A DNA stretch of 64,000 nucleotides from Fidelibacterota bacterium (GTDB lineage Bacteria > Fidelibacterota > UBA8477 > JABMPR01): assembly GCA_018650445.1 (NCBI GenBank), contig JABIFX010000208.1, forward strand, positions 62,001 through 126,000, in the 5' to 3' direction. The number at the start of each line of letters is the position of its first letter. Position 1 is the first letter of the stretch. The position numbers were made by a program, and so were the translations under genes. A model generated the notes under the pieces. It was given only the letters and a program-made list of their open reading frames with translations. It did no database searches and was not told where the DNA came from. Of the stretch, positions 43,114 to 52,842 are shown one piece after another.

Positions 43114-45843
43114 TTACTTTCGTTTATCTATCAAACCCATAAAGGCAGGTAAAATGATCATGGTGGTTAAAAAACAGGCTCCAACACCAAAGATAAGTGC
43201 CCAGGATAAACTGGCGTATCCGCGAAATGGTGAGAACATCATGGACCCGAAGGCCAGGATGGTTGTCAGGGACGTTAGAAAGACAGCCTTGCCAGTACTG
43301 GAAAGCACAATAAAAGCTGAACGCGGTCCCTCCAGACGCCAGCGATGGACGACATGAACCCCATCATCGATACCAATTCCAAGAATCAAGGGCAACGCCA
43401 TGACATTCATCATATCCAACTGAAACCCAAAGACTTGCATGAGGCCGATCATCCAGACTGCTCCAGCTGCCAGGGGTAGCATGGCAATGAGGGCATACTT
43501 GAAGCTTCTGAAGTCAAAAAGAAGGATGAGGTAAATCAACACCAGGGTTAGCATGGCAGCATTTCGACCATCCCGACCGATGATATCAAAAAGGGCACGC
43601 ATGATAACAGGCATCCCTGTGGAGCGATCACTTACCTCTTCAAGCTCTATCGAAAATTGCTCCATGAAGGCTTTGTCCTGCCAGATATTCCCAGAGGGCA
43701 ATACCGTCGTGAGAAACAACGATCTGTCTTTGCTGGCATAGCGATCTACAATCGATTCTGGAAGGATTTCCAGACTAAGCGGGGAGGTGTTGGCCATTTT
43801 CAATACGCTAGAAGTGAAGTAATCAGCATAGCTGTCCTGGAACACACCGAGCTTCGATGTTAAAACACTGGGGCCTTGATCATAGAGGCCATATAATTGT
43901 GTAAAAATGGTGTTGTCAGGCGGTTCTTCTGCACTGCCAACGATTTCTGTACAGCGGTTGTAAACCTTATCCTGTCCCCCGAGAAAAGCCATGGACTGAA
44001 ACTCCATAACATTCATTTCAAGTCGTTCTATTTCCAGGAGAATTAACTCAAGATCTTTAGCGCCTATGGGAGTTATGCTGGCTTGTTCCATGAGTGCGTG
44101 AATCTCTTTGATGTGTGGCGCCCGCTTGTTCTGTTCTTCTGCCGAAGGCAGGTAGGTAGAGATATCATCTACAGATGCAACGGAGGGTAATTCCTTGGCT
44201 TGCTTTCGGAGTTCGCGAGATTCATCCACACTCTCTGAAACCAGATAAGCGAAATCCATACTCAGGTCAAATTTGTCCTGGACGGTGTCCTGGAGCATTA
44301 TGCTGGGCAGGCCCTCGGCTTCAAGATCCATCATGTTATGATTAAAGGTGATTTCTCTGGCGGAGAAAGCCAGGAGGACAGTCACGATCACTACGGCGCC
44401 CAGGCTAACCCAGGGGTTTCTCTGTATCAGTTGCCCTGCTTGTCCCAGTGAACCAAAAGCGAGATCTCGGGCTTCTGTTTTAAGGGGCAGACCCTTTTTA
44501 GCCCGGCGTTTTTCCTTACGACGTTCTCGGACAACCATAAAGACAGGCAGGACTACAAAACTTGAAACCATGACGGCCAGTAAACCAATTGCCGTAACCA
44601 AGCCCAGTTCGCTCATGGCTCTTGAGTCTCCGATCATCAACGCCAGAAAAGCAACTGAGGTGGTAATGGCACCAGTGGATACACCCTTACCGCTTTTTTC
44701 CAGACCAGCCAGAGTGGCTTCCTCAAGGGGTAGCCCTTTGGCTCGCATCTCAGTAAAAGTTGAGATGACGTGAATGGAAAAATCTATACCCAGTCCAATC
44801 AGTATGACCATGAACATGGCAGTCATGATGTTGAGGACAGGAACCACAACGGCAACAATCCCGGCGGCCCAGATAATTCCAATGATGAGATTTGCCAGAG
44901 CCATGACCGGCGCAGAAGCCATTTTAAAGGCCATAAATAAAAGAGCTCCAATGGCGAACATGGAAAGCAGCATGGAGATTTCAAGTCCCTGAGAGCTGTA
45001 GTACATTTCATCCCGACCTACGGCAATGGCTCCAGAGAGTCCGGCCTGTACATTTGGATGATCTTTAAGCACCTCATTGAGAACACCCTGAACCGCATCA
45101 GTACCATCTACGATCAAATAGGCATCCATCATGCTGAAAGTGGGAATCAGATTCATGATAAGCGCTTCTCTGTCATAGGAGAGGAAGTAGGGCTCCCCCA
45201 GTAAAAGTTTGTCCACTGCTGCTTCAGCAGTTGGTGTTGAGATGCTTCCTGTCTTCAAGGTTTGTTCCAGCGCTCCCAGCCAGCTGTTGATACCGTTGAG
45301 AAAGATCAGGGCGCCATCTTCTTCTTCGCGGGTAGACATGGATTCTTCGGGTTGAATAAACTCTTTTTCAAAAGAGTTGTTTATGTTGGTGAGAAGCCCA
45401 GTCAGACCGGGTTCCTGGAAAATGTCCTTCAAGTTTTTCAGGTCATCTTCCTTCATGAGCATAAAGCCATGCTCTTTCATAAAATCAAGATCGGCTTTGT
45501 AATCAACGCGACGCACATAGACTGCCGGTTCCGTATCCTTGCCTGGAATGGTCAGGGAGTCCAGCACACGGGGAGCCAGATCGTTGGCGAAGGCCTTGAT
45601 GTCGGCTTCGTTACCCTGAGCCACCACAATAATACTGGAAGCAGATTGGAATTCTTCCAGGATGCGGTCAAATTCAATGGTGCGTTTGTCACCTTCAGGG
45701 AGCATATCCGACCACTTGGGCGTCATGGACATTCCACCTGACAGGATGATGGTTATAACCGTGACACCTGCAATTATCCAAAGCATGAGTTTGGTTTTAT
45801 TTACGGCCAGGTCAGCTAGTTTTTTGATCAATTGTTCTCTCAT
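43114..45843 (-). CDS. RND-superfamily (MMPL type) exporter
   Basis: A 909-residue inner-membrane transporter with duplicated halves, each starting with a helix, a large periplasmic loop and a five-helix bundle. Signature segments are VILIGLGIDFSIHVISTFTEM in the first half and LPLILGIGIDDGVHVVHRW in the second, with Asp residues that can carry protons. MMPL and hopanoid-type (HpnN) members move lipids or hydrophobic compounds outward. It is the last gene in the TetR - LolA-like - outer-membrane protein - RND series, which suggests a regulated lipid-transport or efflux unit. No membrane-fusion protein gene is present. Confidence 0.9.
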   Translation of the reverse strand: MREQLIKKLADLAVNKTKLMLWIIAGVTVITIILSGGMSMTPKWSDMLPEGDKRTIEFDRILEEFQSASSIIVVAQGNEADIKAFANDLAPRVLDSLTIPGKDTEPAVYVRRVDYKADLDFMKEHGFMLMKEDDLKNLKDIFQEPGLTGLLTNINNSFEKEFIQPEESMSTREEEDGALIFLNGINSWLGALEQTLKTGSISTPTAEAAVDKLLLGEPYFLSYDREALIMNLIPTFSMMDAYLIVDGTDAVQGVLNEVLKDHPNVQAGLSGAIAVGRDEMYYSSQGLEISMLLSMFAIGALLFMAFKMASAPVMALANLIIGIIWAAGIVAVVVPVLNIMTAMFMVILIGLGIDFSIHVISTFTEMRAKGLPLEEATLAGLEKSGKGVSTGAITTSVAFLALMIGDSRAMSELGLVTAIGLLAVMVSSFVVLPVFMVVRERRKEKRRAKKGLPLKTEARDLAFGSLGQAGQLIQRNPWVSLGAVVIVTVLLAFSAREITFNHNMMDLEAEGLPSIMLQDTVQDKFDLSMDFAYLVSESVDESRELRKQAKELPSVASVDDISTYLPSAEEQNKRAPHIKEIHALMEQASITPIGAKDLELILLEIERLEMNVMEFQSMAFLGGQDKVYNRCTEIVGSAEEPPDNTIFTQLYGLYDQGPSVLTSKLGVFQDSYADYFTSSVLKMANTSPLSLEILPESIVDRYASKDRSLFLTTVLPSGNIWQDKAFMEQFSIELEEVSDRSTGMPVIMRALFDIIGRDGRNAAMLTLVLIYLILLFDFRSFKYALIAMLPLAAGAVWMIGLMQVFGFQLDMMNVMALPLILGIGIDDGVHVVHRWRLEGPRSAFIVLSSTGKAVFLTSLTTILAFGSMMFSPFRGYASLSWALIFGVGACFLTTMIILPAFMGLIDKRK

Positions 45844-45871
45844 GATCTAGGTCCTTTTTAAAATCAATTTA

Positions 45872-47056
45872 TTAAAAGCTACTGGTAGCAGTTAGAGTTA
45901 AGCCCCAGTCTTGCAGGCCAAATTCCGTATCATCTTCACCCCAGAAAAAACTTCCTTGAACGGACAGGTTTGCATCCTGTAAAATATTCCAATCTACAAT
46001 TGGACTAAAGGCACCACTGTTATCATTGAAGTTTGTAAAGGCAATGGCGCTCAGAGTTACAAAGTCAAAGGTGGGGTGCATGGCATAGAAGAAGGCATAG
46101 TCCTGCATGAGGCTGTGGGATGCTCCGTCAAGCGCTCCGAGGTAATCCCAAAGCGTAAGTTCGCTCTTGTCGGCGACACCAAGATCATTGTGAAGATATT
46201 CGCCTAGAATGTATAGCGAGTTTTCAAAGGTATAGTCTACCCCCACTATGAATTCCTTCCATTCCTCGTCACCGCCTGTGGCGAGAGGGCTATCGGTTTG
46301 GAAGGAACTTCCTTCAAACCAGGTACCGAAACCTAAGACTTCGCCAACCACAGAGGCTCCCAGGAGGGAACGGTTTTGAAGATAGGGTCCTGTTAAAAAT
46401 GTTGGGTAGCCCCAATTATGTGAAGCTTTGGTTAGCTCAATATCAAACGAGCCAAGATTAACCTTTAGCCAACCTTGTTTGGCGCTTTGCTCCCATTCCT
46501 GCTCGGGTTGTATGAAGACAGACACGCTTGCTGTATAGGCTAAGGTATAGTCAAAACGTAACCCTTCAACCCCGGTTTGCTCATAGCTGGGGTCAAGCAG
46601 GCTCTTGGAGTTAAATATGTCCGTGGGATTCCAGGCATAACCAACCCCCTTTGAGATTTGCTGCCTACCGACGGTAACATCTAAACTAGACAGGCTTATT
46701 TTCATATACACGTTATCTAGAAATAACGTGTCTGGAATTGTAATCGGGAAAGCAGGGCTATATGCCTGGCTGGATAGAGGGTCAGGCGGGAAGAACGGTG
46801 TCCAAATTTCCTCTGGGATGAAATCCAGCATGTTCCAGGTTGTTTGTCCCCAGTATTGCTGGGCAGTTATATTGGCTCCAATGAGTATATGATCATTGGG
46901 TCGCGCCTCGACATCAAGACGAAATTTGTTAAAGCCATAGTTGTAATTACTGGTACCGATCTGCATGGTGCTGGCTTCTGATTCGAAGTAGCCAAAAAAC
47001 TCTGGCTGCGCTAGCAGTAGACAGGGTAACAGTATGAAAAGCCCCCAATATTTCAT
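45872..47056 (-). CDS. Outer-membrane beta-barrel protein (DUF1302-like)
   Basis: The signal peptide is MKYWGLFILLPCLLLAQ. About 375 residues of alternating strands follow, with FRLDVEARPNDHILIGANI, VYMKISLSSLDVTVGRQQISKGVGYAWNPTD (a motif typical of DUF1302/porin-like proteins, where a G-R-Q-x-I-x-W/K segment recurs) and a C-terminal strand ending WGLTLTATSSF with a final Phe. That end suits barrel insertion by the BAM machinery. It overlaps the LolA-like gene by 4 bases and precedes the RND gene by 28 bases, so all are one operon. Confidence 0.83.
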   Translation of the reverse strand: MKYWGLFILLPCLLLAQPEFFGYFESEASTMQIGTSNYNYGFNKFRLDVEARPNDHILIGANITAQQYWGQTTWNMLDFIPEEIWTPFFPPDPLSSQAYSPAFPITIPDTLFLDNVYMKISLSSLDVTVGRQQISKGVGYAWNPTDIFNSKSLLDPSYEQTGVEGLRFDYTLAYTASVSVFIQPEQEWEQSAKQGWLKVNLGSFDIELTKASHNWGYPTFLTGPYLQNRSLLGASVVGEVLGFGTWFEGSSFQTDSPLATGGDEEWKEFIVGVDYTFENSLYILGEYLHNDLGVADKSELTLWDYLGALDGASHSLMQDYAFFYAMHPTFDFVTLSAIAFTNFNDNSGAFSPIVDWNILQDANLSVQGSFFWGEDDTEFGLQDWGLTLTATSSF

Positions 47057-47802
47057 TTCTTTAAATTCCTCTCCGAGAAGAAGCCCTTGGGTGGTTGCCA
47101 GGCATAAGTGATTTCAAGGGTCCGCATGGTGGTGCTAGAGCGCTCCTTGTTGTCCGTCATCACCATGGTCATGGCTGTGGGGTAATCTTCGATTATCTGT
47201 ATATCAGACATAACAAGGGATTTGGTGTTAAAGTCTTTGTCATTATAGTAATCCAGCGCAAGTGGATAATAGTCTGACTGACGAACCCACATGATGATCT
47301 TAGGGTAAGGAGGTTCCTGGTCAGGAATACCTATCATCTCGATCTTCCAGACCAGCTCTTCATTCCTGGTTTCCTCGAGAAGAATGCTTGATACAAATTT
47401 TTTCTGAAAGACATCACCCCCACCCATATCCTCATAGGTAAAATCAGAACCCTGCATTTTCTGTTTTTTGGCATGTGAAGCAAGCTTGCGAACGCGTTTG
47501 GTGCGCGGGAAGTAGCTCCATATATCGTCTGCATTGTTCAGCATGAGGAAGGCTTGTCCACGTATAGCGGCTGGTTTAGAGTAGCGTGTAAGTGAGCTTT
47601 TGCCTTTTTCGGCAGCCCATGATTCAAATTGAAATACGCGTTCCTTGCCTGAGCTGGTGATGATGGTTTGGCTTCCTTTTGAATAGCTGCTCTCCGGGGA
47701 CATGATTGTAGTGACCCGATCAACGATTTGTTCTGCTGTGGGTGTCTGTCCGGATAGTAAGGAGATGCTGGCGATAACCATTATGAAGAGTTTTACTTTC
47801 AT
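47053..47802 (-). CDS. LolA-like outer-membrane lipoprotein-sorting protein
   Basis: A 249-residue exported protein: the signal peptide ends near LLSG, and the body matches the LolA-like family associated with RND transporters (PF17131). Features are a region of SKGSQTIITSSGKERVFQFESWA, FLMLNNADDIWSYFPRTKRVRKLASHAKKQ, SDFTYEDM and a C-terminal PPKGFFSERNL. Members are thought to carry lipids or lipoproteins between the RND pump and the outer membrane. Overlaps of 4 bases with both neighbours (tetR before, barrel after) show tight coupling. Confidence 0.87.
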   Translation of the reverse strand: MKVKLFIMVIASISLLSGQTPTAEQIVDRVTTIMSPESSYSKGSQTIITSSGKERVFQFESWAAEKGKSSLTRYSKPAAIRGQAFLMLNNADDIWSYFPRTKRVRKLASHAKKQKMQGSDFTYEDMGGGDVFQKKFVSSILLEETRNEELVWKIEMIGIPDQEPPYPKIIMWVRQSDYYPLALDYYNDKDFNTKSLVMSDIQIIEDYPTAMTMVMTDNKERSSTTMRTLEITYAWQPPKGFFSERNLKK

Positions 47803-48404
47803 CTTTCCAATCCTTTCATAAAACTTTCAATGCCTTCGACAAGGGCTCTGTCAAAAGCAGCTCTATCTGAAGAGACCATGAACTGCCAGACGAAGCCATC
47901 TATGAATGCTAGTGCAAGAGTGGCCACCCCGTCATAATTCATATCGCGAAACTCCTGGGCCATGACACCGGCCTTGAGAATGTTGATTACCAGCTGTTTC
48001 ATTTCTCGGGAGGCCTTGTAGAGGGTGGAGTTGGGCTGATCACCGTGCTTGATGGCTCGAGCGCCCTGGGCCCAGATCTCAGTCATAATGAGCATGGCAT
48101 CTTCCATCTCAAAGATGATCTCAATATTCATACGCATAAAGGTTCTTAGCTTGTCATAGGGGCTGAGATCCATGGAATACAGTTTTTCTGAAGCATCGAT
48201 CATATCTGTCATGATAGTATCAGCCATGGCTTGAAAAATTTCATCCTTGCTTCTAAAGTATTCATAAACAGTACCTTTGCCGATACCAGCTTCAGTGGCA
48301 ATATCGGCGATCTTGCCTTTATCAAGTCCGTCACGAGCAAAAACATGGATAGCGGAGCGGATAATAGCCTCTGCTTTGGCGGGATCTTTTTGTAGGGGAC
48401 TCAT
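47799..48404 (-). CDS. TetR-family transcriptional regulator
   Basis: The N-terminal helix-turn-helix is clear: AEAIIRSAIHVFARDGLDKGKIADIATEAGIGKGTVYEYFRSKDEIF (residues 10-55). The C-terminal 145 residues form the ligand and dimer domain. A perfect palindrome lies 39-56 bases upstream of its start and is probably its own operator. As the first gene of the four-gene unit with LolA-like, barrel and RND proteins, it likely represses the unit until a lipid or toxic compound binds. GGAGG stands 10 bases before the ATG. Confidence 0.93.
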   Translation of the reverse strand: MSPLQKDPAKAEAIIRSAIHVFARDGLDKGKIADIATEAGIGKGTVYEYFRSKDEIFQAMADTIMTDMIDASEKLYSMDLSPYDKLRTFMRMNIEIIFEMEDAMLIMTEIWAQGARAIKHGDQPNSTLYKASREMKQLVINILKAGVMAQEFRDMNYDGVATLALAFIDGFVWQFMVSSDRAAFDRALVEGIESFMKGLER

Positions 48405-48442
48405 GTTGGAATACCTCCTTAGGTTGAGTGGGAGATAAAATA

Positions 48443-48460
48443 TGACCGAACAGTCGGTCA
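48443..48460 (-). promoter_or_regulatory. TetR operator palindrome
   Basis: TGACCGA and TCGGTCA are perfect inverted copies separated by ACAG. This half-site type (TGACCGA/TCGGTCA) is well known for TetR regulators of efflux genes. It lies 39 bases before the tetR start codon, where a promoter is expected. Confidence 0.8.
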
Positions 48461-48576
48461 GGCAAGTATTTTTTGGTGTTCTAACATAGTTTTTCCATAG
48501 AAGTCAATCTTGTATATCTTAAACCACTGTCGAAGGCAATTGATATCACTAAAGTACGGAAAGAAAACGATGAGAC

Positions 48577-50184
48577 ATGTTGGAGCACAGGATTAACCGT
48601 CTTGAGGTCCTGGTGCACAAAATAGCACCTATGGCGCTGGTTGCCTTCATTTTGCTGGGTCTTGGGTCCTGTTGTCCGGAAGATCCTTATGCTGATTACC
48701 TCAATTTGATTATAACTACCGAGCCTAAGTCTCTTGATCCGGCATTTTCCACTGATATAACTACGGGAGTTATAACTGCGCTCATGTATGACAACCTCGT
48801 TCGCTTTGGGGTGGGTAGTGAAATCCTTCCGAGCCTGGCAACGTCATGGGAAATATCTGATGACGGCATGAGTTATAGGTTTCACCTGCGGGATGATGTC
48901 ACATTTTGGAATGGAGCCGTATTGACAGCAGCAGATGTGAGGTATTCATTCGAGCGAGTGTTGCATGCTGAGACGACTTCACCCCAGACCTGGCTATTAA
49001 CACCAATTCAGGGTTCCGGTGCTTATATGCAGGGAAAAGCAGACAGTCTGAGCGGTATAGGCATCGTAAATGACTTTGAAATTGTGATAACACTTACCTC
49101 TCCCTTTGCCCCCTTTCTTGGGTTTATGGGTGCACCGGCTACCGCCATCGTACAAAAAAGCCACCCTGACAGTGCCAGAATTGATTTAAAAATTAATCCA
49201 TCCGGGACGGGTCCATGGATGTTTGAAACGTGGCAGGCTGACAGACAAATCCGTATGTCAAGGAATGAAAACTACTTCGCTGGTCCCGCAAAACTAAAAG
49301 GCATATTATTAAATAACATGCCTGAAGTATTAACTTCTGCTATTGAGTTTGAGGCAGGAAATTTAGATGTAATGGCCATCCCAAATTCAGAATTCAAGTA
49401 TTGGACACGCAGTGAAATGTGGAAACCCTATATTCATAAGCTAGATGAATTAGGTATGTACTATATAGCCATGAATGTTCAACGGAAGCCCTTTGATGAC
49501 AAGCGTGTAAGACAGGCTGTGACCCTTGCAATTGATAGAGAAAAGATCATTTACCGCATACTACACAATAGTTCAACACTGGCTAAAGGCCCTATACCGC
49601 CCGGTTTAGAGGGTTATGACTCTACAAGAGTAGATACTCCATATGATCCTGAAGCAGCCCGTCACCTGTTAAAAGAGGTTGGCTATTCTGACGGTTGTGA
49701 ATTCGATCTCTGGGTAGATCCTGGTGCGGCAGTTTCACAGACCCTTGAAGCAATACAACACTATCTTAATGAAGCAGGGTTTAAAGTACATCTTGTACGT
49801 AATGACTGGAACATGATGCGTGATGCTATGCGTAAGGGTGAAACAGATGCTTATTGGGGTAACTGGTGGGCGGACTATGCCGATGCTGAAAACTTCCTGG
49901 CGCCCCTGTTTCATTCCCATAACTCAGCACGTCGAAATCGATACTCTAATCCTGACGTGGATCGTTCCATCGAAAAACTGCAACAAAGCCTGGATCCTCA
50001 AGAAAGAAAATTATTGGCCATGGAAATTGAGAGTGTCCTGATAGAGGAAGCGCCCTATGCCTTTATGTGGTACCCGACATCTTATACGGTTGTGCAGCCA
50101 AACTTAAAGGGCTACGTACCATACCTCATGCCAAATGCCAATAAATATACTGATGTATATTTCGAAGAGGAGGACACACCATGA
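48577..50184 (+). CDS. ABC-transporter substrate-binding lipoprotein, peptide family (SBP_bac_5)
   Basis: A 535-residue extracytoplasmic solute-binding protein of the oligopeptide/dipeptide family. N-terminal sequence MALVAFILLGLGSC gives a lipoprotein signal; the upstream ATG used here adds an 18-residue lead, and an ATG at 48631 is also possible. The family signature is IITTEPKSLDPAFSTDITTG, NLVRF, PSLATSWEISDDGMSYRFHLRDDVTFWNGAVLTAADVRYSFER. No permease or ATPase genes adjoin it; the next two genes encode small and large membrane proteins. Ligands are probably peptides or similar, not proven. Confidence 0.9.
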   Translation: MLEHRINRLEVLVHKIAPMALVAFILLGLGSCCPEDPYADYLNLIITTEPKSLDPAFSTDITTGVITALMYDNLVRFGVGSEILPSLATSWEISDDGMSYRFHLRDDVTFWNGAVLTAADVRYSFERVLHAETTSPQTWLLTPIQGSGAYMQGKADSLSGIGIVNDFEIVITLTSPFAPFLGFMGAPATAIVQKSHPDSARIDLKINPSGTGPWMFETWQADRQIRMSRNENYFAGPAKLKGILLNNMPEVLTSAIEFEAGNLDVMAIPNSEFKYWTRSEMWKPYIHKLDELGMYYIAMNVQRKPFDDKRVRQAVTLAIDREKIIYRILHNSSTLAKGPIPPGLEGYDSTRVDTPYDPEAARHLLKEVGYSDGCEFDLWVDPGAAVSQTLEAIQHYLNEAGFKVHLVRNDWNMMRDAMRKGETDAYWGNWWADYADAENFLAPLFHSHNSARRNRYSNPDVDRSIEKLQQSLDPQERKLLAMEIESVLIEEAPYAFMWYPTSYTVVQPNLKGYVPYLMPNANKYTDVYFEEEDTP

Positions 50185-50492
50185 GCAAAATCGATTCACA
50201 TCCTATTTTAGGACAGCTAAATGACACCCAGAGACGGTTGACTGATGTGGCAGAAATTCAGGAAGCTCTGGCAGAACGAAGACGCGTCATGGAACGTGAT
50301 GGGAAATACACTACTGTCGTGGCCGGGGTGATAGGTATAACAGGCTTATTCTTTATGAAGCCCCTGCCCTTTTATCTTGTCCTTGGTCTGCTGGTCGTTG
50401 GTCTGCCACTGGTCTGGCGCCACCTTGTTAAAGAAGCCCGTGAATTCATCATGACAAACGAAGAGATTCAAACTACCCTCCAATCAAAATAG
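50181..50492 (+). CDS. Small two-helix membrane protein
   Basis: A 103-residue product overlapping the substrate-binding protein gene by 4 bases (ATGA). After a charged N-terminal region (RRLTDVAEIQEALAERRRVMERDG) it has a hydrophobic hairpin (TVVAGVIGITGLFFM, then FYLVLGLLVVGLPLVW) and a short cytoplasmic tail. Function unknown; tight coupling suggests a link with the neighbours. Confidence 0.75.
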   Translation: MSKIDSHPILGQLNDTQRRLTDVAEIQEALAERRRVMERDGKYTTVVAGVIGITGLFFMKPLPFYLVLGLLVVGLPLVWRHLVKEAREFIMTNEEIQTTLQSK

Positions 50493-50503
50493 AAGAACTT
50501 GAC

Positions 50504-51682
50504 ATGCCCCTAATTAATGACCCAACCGCCATCCTGGTTTATCTGATCTCTCTAATTGGTCTGATTTATTTTATCAGGCAACAGTCCTGGGCTTCGAAAA
50601 TATTCGACATTATCCCCCCTGTCATATGGGTCTATTTCTTGCCCATGATTTCCACCACACTTGGGATTACTCCGGAACAATCGGATTTGTATGGGTGGGT
50701 GAAAACATACCTCTTGCCAGCAGCTCTGGTATTATTGCTTCTATCTGCAGATGTTAAAGCCATTTCGAAACTTGGACCCAAAGCCCTGGGAACCATGCTG
50801 GCAGGAACCTTTGGAATTGTCCTCGGTGGTGTCATCAGTCTGGCCATCTTTGGTGGTTGGTTGCCTGAGGACGCCTGGCAGGGTATGGGCGCCTTATCTG
50901 GATCATGGATTGGCGGAAGCTCCAATATGGTTGCTGTGGGAACCTCCATTGGCGTCAGGGATGAGCTCTTTGGGGTGATGATTATTGTGGACACTGTCGT
51001 TGGGTATGGCTGGATGGGTATTGTGATATTTATTTCGGCATTCCAAACCAGGCTGGATAAATGGAATAAGGTTACTGACTCACCAGTGAATGACCTCAGT
51101 GATCACCTCGCAAATTCAGACCACCAAAAGAAGGAAGTGTTAACCTTTTCAGGCCTGATCTATATGCTGGTGATTGGACTAGGTCTCGGATTCTTATGTC
51201 TGTTGGCTGGTGAATATCTGCCCGATCTTGGTAAAGTTGTTACCAGTTTTGGCTGGACGGTGATCCTGGTTTCTATAGTTGGGCTGGGTCTCTCATTTAC
51301 ACCAGTTGCAAAACTTGAAAAACAGGGCGCCTCACATCTTGGGAATATCTTTCTGTACATTTTGCTGGCAACTATTGGCGCTAAGGCTGATTTAAGATCC
51401 ATTACGGAAGCGCCCATGTTTCTTATGGTGGGTGTCGTTTGGATAGCCATACATGCAACCGTCTTGTTCAGCGTGGGTCGACTGCTAAGGGCGCCCATGT
51501 TTCTCATCGCCACCAGCTCTCAGGCAAATATTGGTGGCGTGGTGAGTGCCCCCATTGTTGCCGCTGTTTACCAAAAAGGCATGGCCCCAGTTGGATTACT
51601 CATGGGTGTTCTGGGTAATATCCTTGGTTTGTATTTTGGTTTTCTTACTGCCCAGCTCATGGAGTGGGTGAGTAGGATTTAG
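50504..51682 (+). CDS. DUF819-family integral membrane protein (YjcL-like)
   Basis: A 392-residue protein with about ten hydrophobic helices. GSWIGGSSNMVAVG near residue 133 and the second, related SSQANIGGVVSAPIVAAVYQKG near 345 are conserved blocks of DUF819, a presumed transporter family. It starts 11 bases after the small membrane protein and so shares its message. Transport activity and substrate are not known for the family. Confidence 0.87.
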   Translation: MPLINDPTAILVYLISLIGLIYFIRQQSWASKIFDIIPPVIWVYFLPMISTTLGITPEQSDLYGWVKTYLLPAALVLLLLSADVKAISKLGPKALGTMLAGTFGIVLGGVISLAIFGGWLPEDAWQGMGALSGSWIGGSSNMVAVGTSIGVRDELFGVMIIVDTVVGYGWMGIVIFISAFQTRLDKWNKVTDSPVNDLSDHLANSDHQKKEVLTFSGLIYMLVIGLGLGFLCLLAGEYLPDLGKVVTSFGWTVILVSIVGLGLSFTPVAKLEKQGASHLGNIFLYILLATIGAKADLRSITEAPMFLMVGVVWIAIHATVLFSVGRLLRAPMFLIATSSQANIGGVVSAPIVAAVYQKGMAPVGLLMGVLGNILGLYFGFLTAQLMEWVSRI

Positions 51683-51732
51683 ATCAATTAAGGGCAGAGT
51701 AGCTACCGGCGACTGAGTTCACATGTGCTGAG

Positions 51733-51760
51733 CACTTCGACATGGCTCAGTATAAACTTT
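51733..51760. repeat. Partial copy of repeat A
   Basis: CACTTCGACATGGCTCAGTA followed by TAAACTTT resembles the middle of repeat A. The gap 51683-51896 contains this fragment and no gene. Confidence 0.55.
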
Positions 51761-51896
51761 GATAAAGTCTCGAAACCCAGGGCTGTTTTTCCGTGGAAAA
51801 AGACATGTCGAGAACCTCTATATCCAGAGCTTTAATTTTCCAATTTCATCACTCAACCGGGTCTTTCAAAACCCTTTAAAAATCTTATACTAATTC

Positions 51897-52808
51897 ATGA
51901 ATCAGTGGGATTATCAACAAGGCACGCCGCGTATGAAATTTGGCCCTAATAAAATGGGTGACGGAGTACGACAACTCCTGCTGGTCAATGTCGCAGTTTT
52001 CATGCTCAGCCAGATTATGGGCATGGGTATCATGGCTGGTTGGTTTGGGCTGAATCCCCACGATGTTATTTTTGGCTTCCGTATCTGGCAGCCCTTCACC
52101 TATATGTTTCTGCACGGTGGTTTCTGGCACATCGCCATCAATATGCTCATGTTATGGATGTTTGGTTCAGAGCTCGAGGGAATCTGGGGTCGTAAGGAAT
52201 TTATTAGATTCTATATCGTGACCGGTGCAGGCGCAGGAGTTTTTTCTCTGGTTCCATATTTTGTTGGCGTTCTCTCGGGATACAGGGGCACAATTCCTTC
52301 GATCATTGGTGCCAGCGGGGCTGTCTATGCCATCTTGTTGGCCTACGCCGTGACATATCCTGACCGCAAAGTCCTGGTCTATATGTTGGTTCCTATAAAA
52401 GTAAAATACCTCATGCTCATCATGGGCTTTATGACCTTTGCTTCTGTTGGCAATGGCGACGGAATCAGCCATATAACCCATCTGGGTGGCTTGGTTGTGG
52501 GCTGGTTTTATCTGAGAAGAAATGGTCGCTACCGTGGTCTAAATATTCCATGGAGACAATGGCTGGGAAGGTTTAACAGGATTCGCATTGTGAATAATGA
52601 TGCCCCGCGTCAGTCGCGACCTTCTACCTCAAAGCCACATCAAAAAGGCTGGCATCGCGTCAGGAGTGAAACCGAGTTACGAAAAGAGATGGATGCGCTC
52701 CTGGATAAAATCACCAGAGTCGGTTATGAAAATCTCAGCAACAGCGAAAAAGAACGCTTGCTGGAATTGTCTTCCAAGCTGTCCAACGATGGGGATCATC
52801 TGGACTAA
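51897..52808 (+). CDS. Rhomboid-family intramembrane serine protease
   Basis: Rhomboids cleave membrane proteins within the bilayer. Six helices are seen, with catalytic Ser140 in IIGASGAVYAI and catalytic His195 in ISHITHLGGLVVG. WQPFTYMFLHGGFWHIAINMLMLWMFG near 65-90 supplies the oxyanion-hole His/Asn. A C-terminal soluble tail of about 90 residues ends in a helical motif (ALLDKITRVGYENLSNSEKERLLELS) found behind rhomboids of the Bacteroidetes group. No ribosome site is obvious at the ATG. Substrates unknown. Confidence 0.93.
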   Translation: MNQWDYQQGTPRMKFGPNKMGDGVRQLLLVNVAVFMLSQIMGMGIMAGWFGLNPHDVIFGFRIWQPFTYMFLHGGFWHIAINMLMLWMFGSELEGIWGRKEFIRFYIVTGAGAGVFSLVPYFVGVLSGYRGTIPSIIGASGAVYAILLAYAVTYPDRKVLVYMLVPIKVKYLMLIMGFMTFASVGNGDGISHITHLGGLVVGWFYLRRNGRYRGLNIPWRQWLGRFNRIRIVNNDAPRQSRPSTSKPHQKGWHRVRSETELRKEMDALLDKITRVGYENLSNSEKERLLELSSKLSNDGDHLD

Positions 52809-52842
52809 TCCTGACGGCTTTCACCAGCCCCACTTCACCCTT

